Shown here piece after piece: positions 42,160-49,027 of a stretch of DNA of 49,027 nucleotides (position 1 is the first letter of the stretch; every line of letters starts with the position of its first letter). The position numbers were made by a program, and so were the translations under genes. The stretch lies in NCBI GenBank assembly GCA_900469955.1, contig UBYX01000040.1:1-49027 (forward strand), given 5' to 3'. The notes under the pieces were generated by a model that saw only the letters and a list, made by a program, of their open reading frames with translations, made no database searches and had not been told where the DNA came from. This DNA is from Hyphomicrobiales bacterium. GTDB taxonomy: Bacteria; Pseudomonadota; Alphaproteobacteria; Rhizobiales; Rhizobiaceae.

Positions 42160-43053
42160 ATGGATGACGTCATCATCATCGGCGGCAGCTTTGCCGGCCT
42201 CGCAGCCGCTCTGCAGCTCGGCCGTGCCCGCCGCAAGGTCACCGTTCTCGATACCGGCCTGCAGCGCAATCGCTTCGCCGGCCACTCGCATGGTCTGCTC
42301 GGCCACGATCACAAGCCGCCGCTGGACATCCTGGCAGAGGCGCGGCAGCAGCTGACGCGTTACCCCACGGTCAGGCTGGTCAATGCCCGGGCCGACAGCG
42401 TCTCCGGCGCCCTCGACAATTTCTCCGTCCTCACCGGCAATGACGAAAGTCTTGGGGCACGCCGCCTGATCCTGAGCTATGGCGTTGCCGATCAAATGCC
42501 TGATGTTCCGGGCTTTGCCGAGAGCTGGGGCACGGCCATCGTGCCCTGCCCCTATTGCGACGGCTTTGAAGTCGCCGGCCAGCATTGGGGCCTCGTCTGG
42601 TCCGGCCGGCAGTCCCACAATTATGTCAAGCTGTACCACGATTGGACAGACAGGTTGACGGTCTTCGCCGATGGTCACGATATTCCGCTCGATATCCGGG
42701 CCGATCTGGCGGGCCGCAACATAGCTGTCGTCGATGGCCGGATCATCGAGATCGCCAAGAACGAGGGCCATACCGCCACCGTCTATCTCGATATCGGCCG
42801 CAATGTCGCGGTCGACATCCTGTTCGCCCATCCGCGCAACAAGCCGTCCGCGAGCCTGCATGAATCACTGGGCCTCGCCACGGTCGATACGCCCCTCGGC
42901 ATCGCCCTCAAGGTCGACGAGCGCCGCGAAACCAGCATGCCAGGCATCTACGCCGCCGGCGACCTCGCCAACCCCCTCATGGCCTCGGTCACCACGGCAA
43001 TATCGTACGGCGCGACGGCGGGTATCTCCGCCCAGCAGTCGATGCTGGTTTGA
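42160..43053 (+). CDS. Thioredoxin-reductase-like FAD/NAD(P)-dependent oxidoreductase
   Basis: A 297-aa flavoprotein of the TrxR family. FAD-binding Rossmann motif DDVIIIGGSFAGLAAALQLGRARRKVTVLDTG (2-33), redox pair C130-P-Y-C133 (VPCPYCDGFEVAG, versus CATC in TrxR), and the C-terminal FAD motif GIYAAGDLANPLMASVTTAISYG. The NAD(P) domain lacks a clear GxGxxG: the stretch reads HWGLVWSGRQSHNYVK, so cofactor binding may differ from TrxR. ATG at 42160 after CACGGAG; the frame extends 18 codons further upstream. Divergent TetR suggests inducible expression. Confidence 0.88.
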   Translation: MDDVIIIGGSFAGLAAALQLGRARRKVTVLDTGLQRNRFAGHSHGLLGHDHKPPLDILAEARQQLTRYPTVRLVNARADSVSGALDNFSVLTGNDESLGARRLILSYGVADQMPDVPGFAESWGTAIVPCPYCDGFEVAGQHWGLVWSGRQSHNYVKLYHDWTDRLTVFADGHDIPLDIRADLAGRNIAVVDGRIIEIAKNEGHTATVYLDIGRNVAVDILFAHPRNKPSASLHESLGLATVDTPLGIALKVDERRETSMPGIYAAGDLANPLMASVTTAISYGATAGISAQQSMLV

Positions 43054-43074
43054 GAACACAGATTGGAGATGAGC

Positions 43075-43548
43075 ATGGCCGTCGAGCCGGACAGCGCGGG
43101 TGTGCGCTTCCCTCCGCCCTTCGTCTATCTGGGAGCGCTGCTGTTGGGGCTGGCGGCGGAGCGGTTCGTCACTCTGCGCTCTTTCGGCATCGACTGGCGG
43201 TTGCTGGCCGCGACCGGCGCGCTGCTGTTCGTAGCCGGCGCGGCGATGATGCTTGCGGCGGCAGGGCTGTTCCGGCGGCTGGGCACCAACGTTCCGCCCT
43301 CGCGGCCAACGACCCTCATCGCAACGACCGGTCCTTATCGGTGGACCCGCAATCCCATGTATCTCGGTATGGCGCTTATCTATGCCGGCCTTGCGATCGG
43401 CTTCGACGGGCCGATCGCCTTGGCCTTGCTCCCGTTGGTGCTGATCGTGATCCGGACGCAGGTGATCGCCCGCGAGGAGCGCTATCTCGAAGCGAAATTC
43501 GGCGGCGACTACCGCCGCTACAAGGCCGAGGTTCGCCGCTGGCTCTGA
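43075..43548 (+). CDS. Isoprenylcysteine carboxyl methyltransferase-like membrane protein
   Basis: A 157-aa integral membrane methyltransferase of the ICMT/PEMT group, with about four helices (FVYLGALLLGLAAERFV, WRLLAATGALLFVAGAAMMLAAAGLF, MYLGMALIYAGLAIGF, IALALLPLVLIVIRTQVI) and the family signature TTGPYRWTRNPMYLG, then AREERYLEAKFGGDYRRYKAEVRRWL. Bacterial members methylate unknown small or lipid substrates. Starts 21 bp after the flavoprotein gene, with GGAG before the ATG, so cotranscribed. TTG at 43063 and ATG at 43069 are alternatives. Confidence 0.87.
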   Translation: MAVEPDSAGVRFPPPFVYLGALLLGLAAERFVTLRSFGIDWRLLAATGALLFVAGAAMMLAAAGLFRRLGTNVPPSRPTTLIATTGPYRWTRNPMYLGMALIYAGLAIGFDGPIALALLPLVLIVIRTQVIAREERYLEAKFGGDYRRYKAEVRRWL

Positions 43549-44023
43549 CTATTCCGCCGCTGCCGCCTGCGGGGCCTTCTGATAAACCAGCACCGGCTTC
43601 CTTGCGGGCTATCATATTCTGAATGTTGCGGGCCGGTGTCACGGAAAACCGACTGGCTGAGGACCCCGCAGTACGCCCTGCGGCTAAGGAGGCAAGAGCA
43701 ACCCGCACGCCGATGCCTGCTTTCGAGAAGCGGTAACCAGGAGTGGACAGACCGCCACCGGCCCCAAATCGGTCAGTCATTCAAGTGAGGCGGGCGTCTT
43801 GTTTTGACGCGAAGGTGTCATTGCCAACCACGTTCGGCTGCCCAACGCCTCTCCCTCAAAGAAGGACGAAAAGCTCTTCTGCAGGTCCTTTAAATCCTCA
43901 AAAATGCTAACCATATTTCCAGCGAAGCCGGTTTTCGCCGGTGGGGCTCGCCTTTGAGGGAGCTCAATCTCAATCATCGGCTTGTGCCTTACAAAGGGCA
44001 GGTCGATCACTGGAGGTCAGAGA
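43549..44023. other. Intergenic region before clpB
   Basis: About 475 bp. It contains a short coding-like fragment on the minus strand (43549-43608, ending KPVLVYQKAPQAAAAE then TAG) that is preceded at once by an in-frame stop, possibly a gene remnant. The right half, lower in GC, holds the RpoH-like promoter of clpB. Other open frames here (such as 43777-44010, minus) lack coding character. Confidence 0.45.
43888..43916 (+). promoter_or_regulatory. RpoH (sigma-32)-type promoter for clpB
   Basis: CTTTAAA (43888-43894) and CCATAT (43911-43916), spaced 16 bp, resemble the alphaproteobacterial heat-shock consensus CTTGAA / CCATNT. It lies 108 bp before the clpB start, and clpB is a known RpoH target in this group. 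Confidence 0.55.
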
Positions 44024-46624
44024 ATGAATATCGAGAAATATTCCGAGCGCGTGCGCGGTTTCCTGCAATCGGCCCAGACCCAGGCTCTGGCCTCGGGACA
44101 CCAGCAATTCGCGCCCGAACACGTGCTGAAAGTCCTGCTCGACGACGATCAGGGCATGGCATCCTCGCTCATCGAGCGCGCAGGCGGCAGTGCCAAGGAA
44201 GCGCGCATCGGGAATGACGCGGCCCTCGCCAAACTGCCGAAGGTTTCCGGCGGCAGCGGTGAGATCTATCTGTCCCAGCCGCTCGCCAAGGTCTTTTCGA
44301 CCGCCGAGGATGCCGCCAAGAAGGCCGGCGACAGTTTCGTGACCGTCGAACGCCTGCTTCTTGCGCTTATCATCGAGAGCTCGGCTTCCACATCAGCGAC
44401 GCTGAAAAAGGCCGGGGTGACCGCGCAGGGTCTCAACCAGGTCATCAACGATATCCGCAAGGGCCGCACGGCCGACAGCGCCAATGCCGAACAGGGTTTC
44501 GAGGCGCTGAAGAAATATGCGCGCGACCTGACGGCGGAAGCCCGCGACGGCAAGCTCGACCCGGTCATCGGCCGTGACGACGAGATCCGCCGCACGATCC
44601 AGGTTCTTTCCCGCCGCACCAAGAACAACCCGGTGCTCATCGGCGAACCGGGCGTCGGCAAGACCGCGATCGCCGAGGGTCTCGCGCTCAGGATCGTCAA
44701 CGGCGACGTGCCGGAAAGCCTGAAGGACAAGAAGCTGATGGCGCTCGACATGGGTGCCCTGATCGCCGGCGCGAAATATCGCGGTGAATTTGAGGAGCGC
44801 CTGAAGAGCGTGCTCAACGAAGTGCAGTCGGAAAACGGCGAGATCATCCTGTTCATCGACGAAATGCACACGTTGGTCGGCGCCGGGAAGTCCGAGGGCG
44901 CGATGGATGCGTCCAACCTCCTGAAGCCTGCGCTTGCCCGCGGCGAACTGCATTGCGTCGGCGCGACCACGCTCGATGAATACCGCAAGCATGTGGAAAA
45001 GGATGCAGCCCTTGCCCGGCGTTTCCAGCCGGTGATGGTCGACGAGCCGACCGTCGAGGATACAATCTCGATCCTGCGTGGCCTCAAGGAAAAATACGAA
45101 CAGCATCACAAGGTCCGCATCTCGGATTCGGCGCTCGTTGCGGCTGCGACGCTTTCCAACCGCTATATCACCGACCGTTTCCTGCCGGACAAGGCGATCG
45201 ACCTGATGGACGAAGCCGCCTCGCGGCTGCGCATGCAGGTGGATTCCAAACCCGAGGAACTGGATGAGCTTGACCGCCGCATCATGCAGCTGAAGATCGA
45301 GCGGGAAGCGCTGAAGAAGGAAACCGACAGCGCCTCGGCCGACCGGCTGCAGCGTCTCGAAGGCGAAGTGACCTCGCTCGAAGAGCAGGCGGATGCGCTG
45401 ACCGCCCGCTGGCAGGCGGAAAAGCAGAAGCTCGGCCTTGCCGCCGACCTGAAGCGGCAGCTCGACGAAGCGCGCAACGAACTGGCGACCGCCCAGCGCA
45501 AGGGTGAATACCAGCGCGCCGGGGAGCTGACCTACGGCGTCATCCCGGATCTCGAAAAGCGCCTCGTGGATGCCGAAGCCAAGGACAGTTCGACGAATGC
45601 CATGGTGCAGGAGGTCGTGACGCCCGATGCCATTGCCCATGTCGTCTCCCGGTGGACGGGTATTCCGGTCGACAAGATGCTGGAAGGCGAGCGCGAGAAG
45701 CTGCTGCGGATGGAAGACGAGCTGGCGAAATCCGTTGTCGGCCAGGGGGATGCCGTGCAGGCCGTTTCCCGCGCCGTTCGCCGTTCGCGCGCCGGTCTAC
45801 AGGATCCGAACCGGCCGATCGGTTCGTTCATCTTCCTCGGTCCAACGGGTGTCGGTAAGACGGAGCTGACGAAGTCTCTCGCCCGCTTCCTGTTCGACGA
45901 CGAGGCCGCGATGGTACGTCTCGACATGTCGGAATACATGGAGAAGCATTCGGTGGCGCGGCTGATCGGTGCGCCTCCCGGTTATGTCGGATACGAGGAA
46001 GGCGGCGCTCTGACCGAAGCGGTCCGTCGCAAGCCTTATCAGGTGGTGCTGTTCGACGAGATCGAGAAGGCCCATCCCGATGTCTTCAACGTCCTCCTGC
46101 AGGTGCTCGACGACGGGCGGCTGACGGACGGGCAGGGCCGTACCGTCGACTTCAAGAACACGATCATCATCATGACCTCCAACCTCGGTGCGGACTATCT
46201 GACCGGTCTGCGCGACGGCGAGGATGTCGACAGCGTTCGCGATCAGGTGATGGACGTGGTCAAGGCTTCGTTCCGGCCGGAATTTTTGAACCGCGTGGAC
46301 GAGATCATCCTCTTCCATCGCCTGCGCCGCAGCGAGATGGGGGCGATCGTCGATATCCAGATGAAGCGGCTCCTGAATCTGCTTGCCGAACGCAAGATCG
46401 GCATCGACCTCGGCCAGGATGCCCGCGAATGGCTGGCCGAGAAGGGTTACGATCCTGTCTATGGCGCACGGCCGCTGAAGCGGGTGATCCAGAAATATCT
46501 TCAGGATCCGCTTGCCGAGCAGATCCTCGGCGGCCAGATCCCGGATGCTTCGACGGTCGCGGTCAGTTCGGGCTCCGACCGGCTTCTGTTCCGCGTCAAG
46601 CGGGATGTCAGCGAGGCCGCGTAA
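44024..46624 (+). CDS. clpB: ATP-dependent disaggregase ClpB (Hsp100)
   Basis: Hexameric chaperone that, with DnaK, pulls polypeptides out of aggregates after heat stress. The 866-aa protein has the Clp N-domain repeats (1-150: SERVRGFLQSAQTQAL, QFAPEHVLKVLL), first AAA+ Walker A GEPGVGKT (207-214), Walker B LFIDEMHTLVGAG, the coiled-coil M domain (about 410-525) that distinguishes ClpB from ClpA, and second Walker A GPTGVGKT (606-613) with VLFDEIEKAHPDVFNVLLQVLDDG. ATG at 44024 follows GGAGGTCAG. The frame opens 14 codons earlier but that part is leader. Confidence 0.98.
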   Translation: MNIEKYSERVRGFLQSAQTQALASGHQQFAPEHVLKVLLDDDQGMASSLIERAGGSAKEARIGNDAALAKLPKVSGGSGEIYLSQPLAKVFSTAEDAAKKAGDSFVTVERLLLALIIESSASTSATLKKAGVTAQGLNQVINDIRKGRTADSANAEQGFEALKKYARDLTAEARDGKLDPVIGRDDEIRRTIQVLSRRTKNNPVLIGEPGVGKTAIAEGLALRIVNGDVPESLKDKKLMALDMGALIAGAKYRGEFEERLKSVLNEVQSENGEIILFIDEMHTLVGAGKSEGAMDASNLLKPALARGELHCVGATTLDEYRKHVEKDAALARRFQPVMVDEPTVEDTISILRGLKEKYEQHHKVRISDSALVAAATLSNRYITDRFLPDKAIDLMDEAASRLRMQVDSKPEELDELDRRIMQLKIEREALKKETDSASADRLQRLEGEVTSLEEQADALTARWQAEKQKLGLAADLKRQLDEARNELATAQRKGEYQRAGELTYGVIPDLEKRLVDAEAKDSSTNAMVQEVVTPDAIAHVVSRWTGIPVDKMLEGEREKLLRMEDELAKSVVGQGDAVQAVSRAVRRSRAGLQDPNRPIGSFIFLGPTGVGKTELTKSLARFLFDDEAAMVRLDMSEYMEKHSVARLIGAPPGYVGYEEGGALTEAVRRKPYQVVLFDEIEKAHPDVFNVLLQVLDDGRLTDGQGRTVDFKNTIIIMTSNLGADYLTGLRDGEDVDSVRDQVMDVVKASFRPEFLNRVDEIILFHRLRRSEMGAIVDIQMKRLLNLLAERKIGIDLGQDAREWLAEKGYDPVYGARPLKRVIQKYLQDPLAEQILGGQIPDASTVAVSSGSDRLLFRVKRDVSEAA

Positions 46625-46648
46625 GGCCAGGCGAACAGACAAAAAGCA

Positions 46649-46673
46649 AATGGCGGCTTCGGCCGCCATTTTC
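46649..46673. terminator. Bidirectional terminator between clpB and the M23 peptidase gene
   Basis: Perfect 9-bp stem AATGGCGGC / GCCGCCATT closed by a TTCG tetraloop, followed by TTTTC on the plus strand and preceded by AAAAAGC, which gives a T-rich run on the minus strand. It sits between two convergent genes. Confidence 0.88.
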
Positions 46674-46692
46674 ATGTCCGGGATCGGGAGGA

Positions 46693-48636
46693 TTACCGGC
46701 TGGCGACTTCGTCCGGCGACTGGGTGTTGAGAAGGGCGTCGATGCGCTTGCGTTCCTCTTCGAAACGAGCGAGCGCCTTGCCGCTGAGCGAGCTGCCGCC
46801 GGGAAGGCGGACCTTCATCGGATCCACCTTGGTGCCGTTGACGATCAGTTCGTAGTGCAGATGCGAACCGGTGGACTGGCCGGTCGAGCCGACATAACCG
46901 ATCACCTGGCCCTGGGTGACTTTGGCGCCTTCGCGGATGCCGGAAGCGATCGCGCTCTGGTGATTGTAGGAGGATTCATAGCCGTTGGCATGCCGGATGA
47001 TGGTCTGATTGCCGTAACCGCCGGAATCCCAGCCGGCTTTTTCCACCACGCCGTTGCCCGCGGCGATGATCGGGGTTCCGCGGGGGGCCGCCCAGTCGAC
47101 GCCGGTATGGAGACGCGCATAACCGCCAAGGAGCGGATGGCCGCGCATGCCGAAGCCGGAGGTCATGCGGCCGTTCGGAAGCGGATTGCGCAGCAGGAAC
47201 TGGCGTATGCTTTTTCCGTTTTCGTCGAAATAGTCGATCGAATTGTCATCGGCATTCTGGAAACGGTAAAAGCGTGTCGACGTTTCGCCGAAATGGGCGT
47301 CCACGTACAGGAGTTCCGAATTCTTGCCCGCCTGACCCTTTTCGTCGGTAACGGAGAAGAAGGCTTCGATCCGGTCGGTCGGTTTCAGCTGTGCCTGAAG
47401 ATCGACGTTACTCGCCAGCAGCTTTACCAGCAGGCCAGTCATCTCCTTGCTCATGCCATAGGAGAGTGCGGCGCGATAGATGCCGTCATAGACGCGCGGC
47501 AATTCGCGGCCGGTGACGATCTGCGGCGGCTGCTCGCTGAAGGCGGATGCGACCGCGTCCAGCATCGGCGGCTCTTCGCCTTTCACGAAACGACCGTGAT
47601 CATCAAGCGCCACGGTCACCTCATGCCGGCCTTTCCGGTAAAGGCTGGCGCGCACGACCAGAACCATGTCGCCCTGCTGGATCACGCCGATGCGCAGCAC
47701 GTCGCCCGGACCAAGATCGGCTTCGCCGAGGCGAGACTGCAGATAACCGGATATTTCGCGAGCCTTGCCCTCGGGGTAACCGACCTCGGTCATTGCCTGG
47801 GTCACGGTTTCGGGCTTGCGGACAGGAATGATGTCGTCGGCGTATTCACGGGTACGCGAGGTGATCGGTTCGGGCGCCGAAACCGATATGTTCTCTTCGA
47901 CGATACGCGCCGAGAGCCCCGCGGTTATGTCGACGCCGCCATCATCGTCCTTGGAGGAGAAGCGCTGGGGGTCGACATAATAGAGGGCGGAGAGCTGGGT
48001 ATTGCCGTCAGTGAGGACGGAGCCGTTGGAGCGGACGTTCTCCTCCACTTCCTCCAGCGTCATCGTCGGCGCATAGGCATAGGTGCTGCCCTTTACCGGA
48101 AAGGCGATGGTCTGAAGGCTGACTTCGGATTCGACGTTGGAGCCGTAGATGGTCCCGGCGCGCGCCGCGGGCGGAGGAGGGGTTTCGCTGGAGGAAAAGA
48201 TCGTCAGCGGATCGAAGTTCGGATAATCCTCCTGCGCCACGTGATTGGCGGCAAGCGTCATCTTCACATGGGCGAAGGGCCGGCGGCGGATGACTTCCTT
48301 GCTTCCCTCGTGCGCTACGGTGGAGACCTCAAGGATCTTCCGGTCGGTTGGCATGGCGACGATATTGCCGGCAAGAAGCCGCTTGCCTCGCGACGCGCTA
48401 TCGGAATCATTGGTCGGAATCGAGGCGGAAGCTTCTGCGGGGATGGCAAGCTGCTGGCGCCCGTCGAGGGCCGCAAACAGCGCAACGCCCATCAGGATAG
48501 AAGAGGTGATCCCGGTCAGAAAGGTGCCCGACAGCCAACGAAGCGAAATCTCGCGGCGATCCGGAGCGCGACGACCGTCGGCGAGGATCGGCGGTTCGTT
48601 GCCGAGTGAGCGGATCATGCTGCGGGCCGTGATCAT
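46693..48636 (-). CDS. M23 (LytM-type) zinc metallopeptidase, membrane anchored, RgsM-like
   Basis: A 647-aa protein with a cytoplasmic N-tail, one membrane helix at about 36-60 (LSGTFLTGITSSILMGVALFAAL), a long periplasmic region, and a C-terminal M23 domain. Zinc ligands H510 and D514 (RLHTGVDWAAPRGTPI) and H594, with catalytic H592 (GSHLHYELIVNG), are all present, so it should be an active cell-wall endopeptidase. Clipping of peptidoglycan cross-links fits growth. Gene order beside clpB and overall form match the RgsM protein that supports polar growth in Sinorhizobium and Agrobacterium (recalled, not tested). Confidence 0.88.
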   Translation of the reverse strand: MITARSMIRSLGNEPPILADGRRAPDRREISLRWLSGTFLTGITSSILMGVALFAALDGRQQLAIPAEASASIPTNDSDSASRGKRLLAGNIVAMPTDRKILEVSTVAHEGSKEVIRRRPFAHVKMTLAANHVAQEDYPNFDPLTIFSSSETPPPPAARAGTIYGSNVESEVSLQTIAFPVKGSTYAYAPTMTLEEVEENVRSNGSVLTDGNTQLSALYYVDPQRFSSKDDDGGVDITAGLSARIVEENISVSAPEPITSRTREYADDIIPVRKPETVTQAMTEVGYPEGKAREISGYLQSRLGEADLGPGDVLRIGVIQQGDMVLVVRASLYRKGRHEVTVALDDHGRFVKGEEPPMLDAVASAFSEQPPQIVTGRELPRVYDGIYRAALSYGMSKEMTGLLVKLLASNVDLQAQLKPTDRIEAFFSVTDEKGQAGKNSELLYVDAHFGETSTRFYRFQNADDNSIDYFDENGKSIRQFLLRNPLPNGRMTSGFGMRGHPLLGGYARLHTGVDWAAPRGTPIIAAGNGVVEKAGWDSGGYGNQTIIRHANGYESSYNHQSAIASGIREGAKVTQGQVIGYVGSTGQSTGSHLHYELIVNGTKVDPMKVRLPGGSSLSGKALARFEEERKRIDALLNTQSPDEVASR

Positions 48637-49027
48637 GCCGTCTTAAGCCAGTTCCCTGATACTCGTTAATACCGCATGCAGAATAACCATCCTGCCTTTG
48701 GAACCTTGGGCCAAACATGTGCCCGTTTCGAACAGGAGAGTCAAATCGGCCAGGTTGCAAAGGCGTGCATTGCTTGAAAACGGCCTGCGAATCCCCATCT
48801 ACTACCCTGTAACCATGAGATTGTGATCTTGTCGGGGCAATTTGGAGGCGTCTGCTCTTTGGCAGATGTGCCGCCGGCTTTCGTAAGGAGTCACATTCCC
48901 CGGTGGCACGGATTTTTCAGCGAATTCTGAAAGTTCTCCAGCAAATTCAAAGCTTTGTGATTTTTCTGGAAAATTCCGAAACAAGTGTGTTGACTTGCTG
49001 AGAGGCTTGGATCTATAAACCGCCTCA
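48637..49027. other. Intergenic region ahead of a probable rRNA operon
   Basis: About 390 bp to the window edge, divergent from the M23 gene. The half nearest the edge is AT-rich (48910-48990) and ends in the strong promoter annotated separately. Short open frames here (for example 48802-48984, minus) do not look coding. The M23 gene's own promoter could not be fixed. Confidence 0.5.
48990..49019 (+). promoter_or_regulatory. Strong rRNA-operon-type promoter
   Basis: TTGACT (48990-48995) and TATAAA (49014-49019) spaced 18 bp, each with five of six consensus bases, followed by CCGCCTCA, the sequence form seen at rhizobial rrn promoters. An AT-rich stretch upstream (48940-48985) could act as an UP element. 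The transcribed gene lies beyond the window; 16S rRNA is the best guess. Confidence 0.65.

Noticed and set aside
43777..44010. 77-codon minus-strand frame before clpB
   Set aside because: It overlaps the RpoH-type promoter, has mixed composition and no ribosome site. A start at 43914 (MVSIFEDLKDLQ) is slightly more gene-like but still unsupported.
48802..48984. 60-codon minus-strand frame near the right edge
   Set aside because: AT-rich intergenic sequence upstream of the strong promoter; no coding character.

Overview
The window is about 60% GC, tightly packed chromosomal DNA from an alphaproteobacterium of the order Rhizobiales, most likely family Rhizobiaceae (Agrobacterium/Rhizobium/Sinorhizobium relatives). 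Four things point there: core proteins of rhizobial type (SecA, ArgJ, PtsP, a DUF4167 protein, ClpB beside a large M23 peptidase), a RIME-type double-palindrome repeat, an RpoH-like promoter before clpB, and an rRNA-type promoter at the right edge. No rRNA gene, tRNA gene, insertion sequence, prophage or CRISPR array was seen.

Left part (1-18.5 kb). The 3' end of an acyl-CoA synthetase faces a two-gene surface-polysaccharide unit (flippase plus CelD-like acyltransferase). An MFS exporter and a divergent LysR regulator follow. secA is divergent from a periplasmic parvulin. The run argJ - GNAT - mutT is compact. After a small membrane protein and an orphan Flp pilin (57 aa) comes an NDUFAF5-like methyltransferase-fold protein, divergent from comF - grxC - nitrilase - DUF1178. 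A ParDE-type toxin-antitoxin pair and ubiG, with a small Cys-rich ORF overlapping its start, complete the block.

Accessory block (about 18.5-31.7 kb). This lies between ubiG and lysC, genes that from memory are close together in many rhizobia. It holds an alpha/beta hydrolase, a small secreted protein, and a seven-gene operon with a divergent LacI regulator. The operon reads GH105 hydrolase, kduI, an unrecognised 827-aa multidomain protein, binding protein, two permeases, ATPase. GH105 plus KduI is the signature of unsaturated (rhamno)galacturonide breakdown, so the operon probably imports plant pectin fragments and degrades them in the cytoplasm. A RIME repeat sits inside it, between the binding-protein and permease genes. 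A secreted SH3 protein with PPRWDRD repeats closes the block.

Right part (31.7-49 kb). Core genes lysC, ptsP, prfA and prmC run in one direction, then a DUF4167 protein. A mixed patch follows: AraC/DsrE pair, methyltransferase, TetR divergent from a thioredoxin-reductase-like flavoprotein and an ICMT-like methyltransferase. clpB and a polar-growth-type M23 peptidase are convergent. The last 40 bases carry a near-consensus promoter, probably for an rRNA operon just beyond the edge.

The best candidate for new biology is the 827-aa cytoplasmic protein encoded between kduI and the transporter. Its layout (beta-sandwich, helical toroid, beta-sandwich) suggests an unassigned lyase or hydrolase for imported pectin oligomers.
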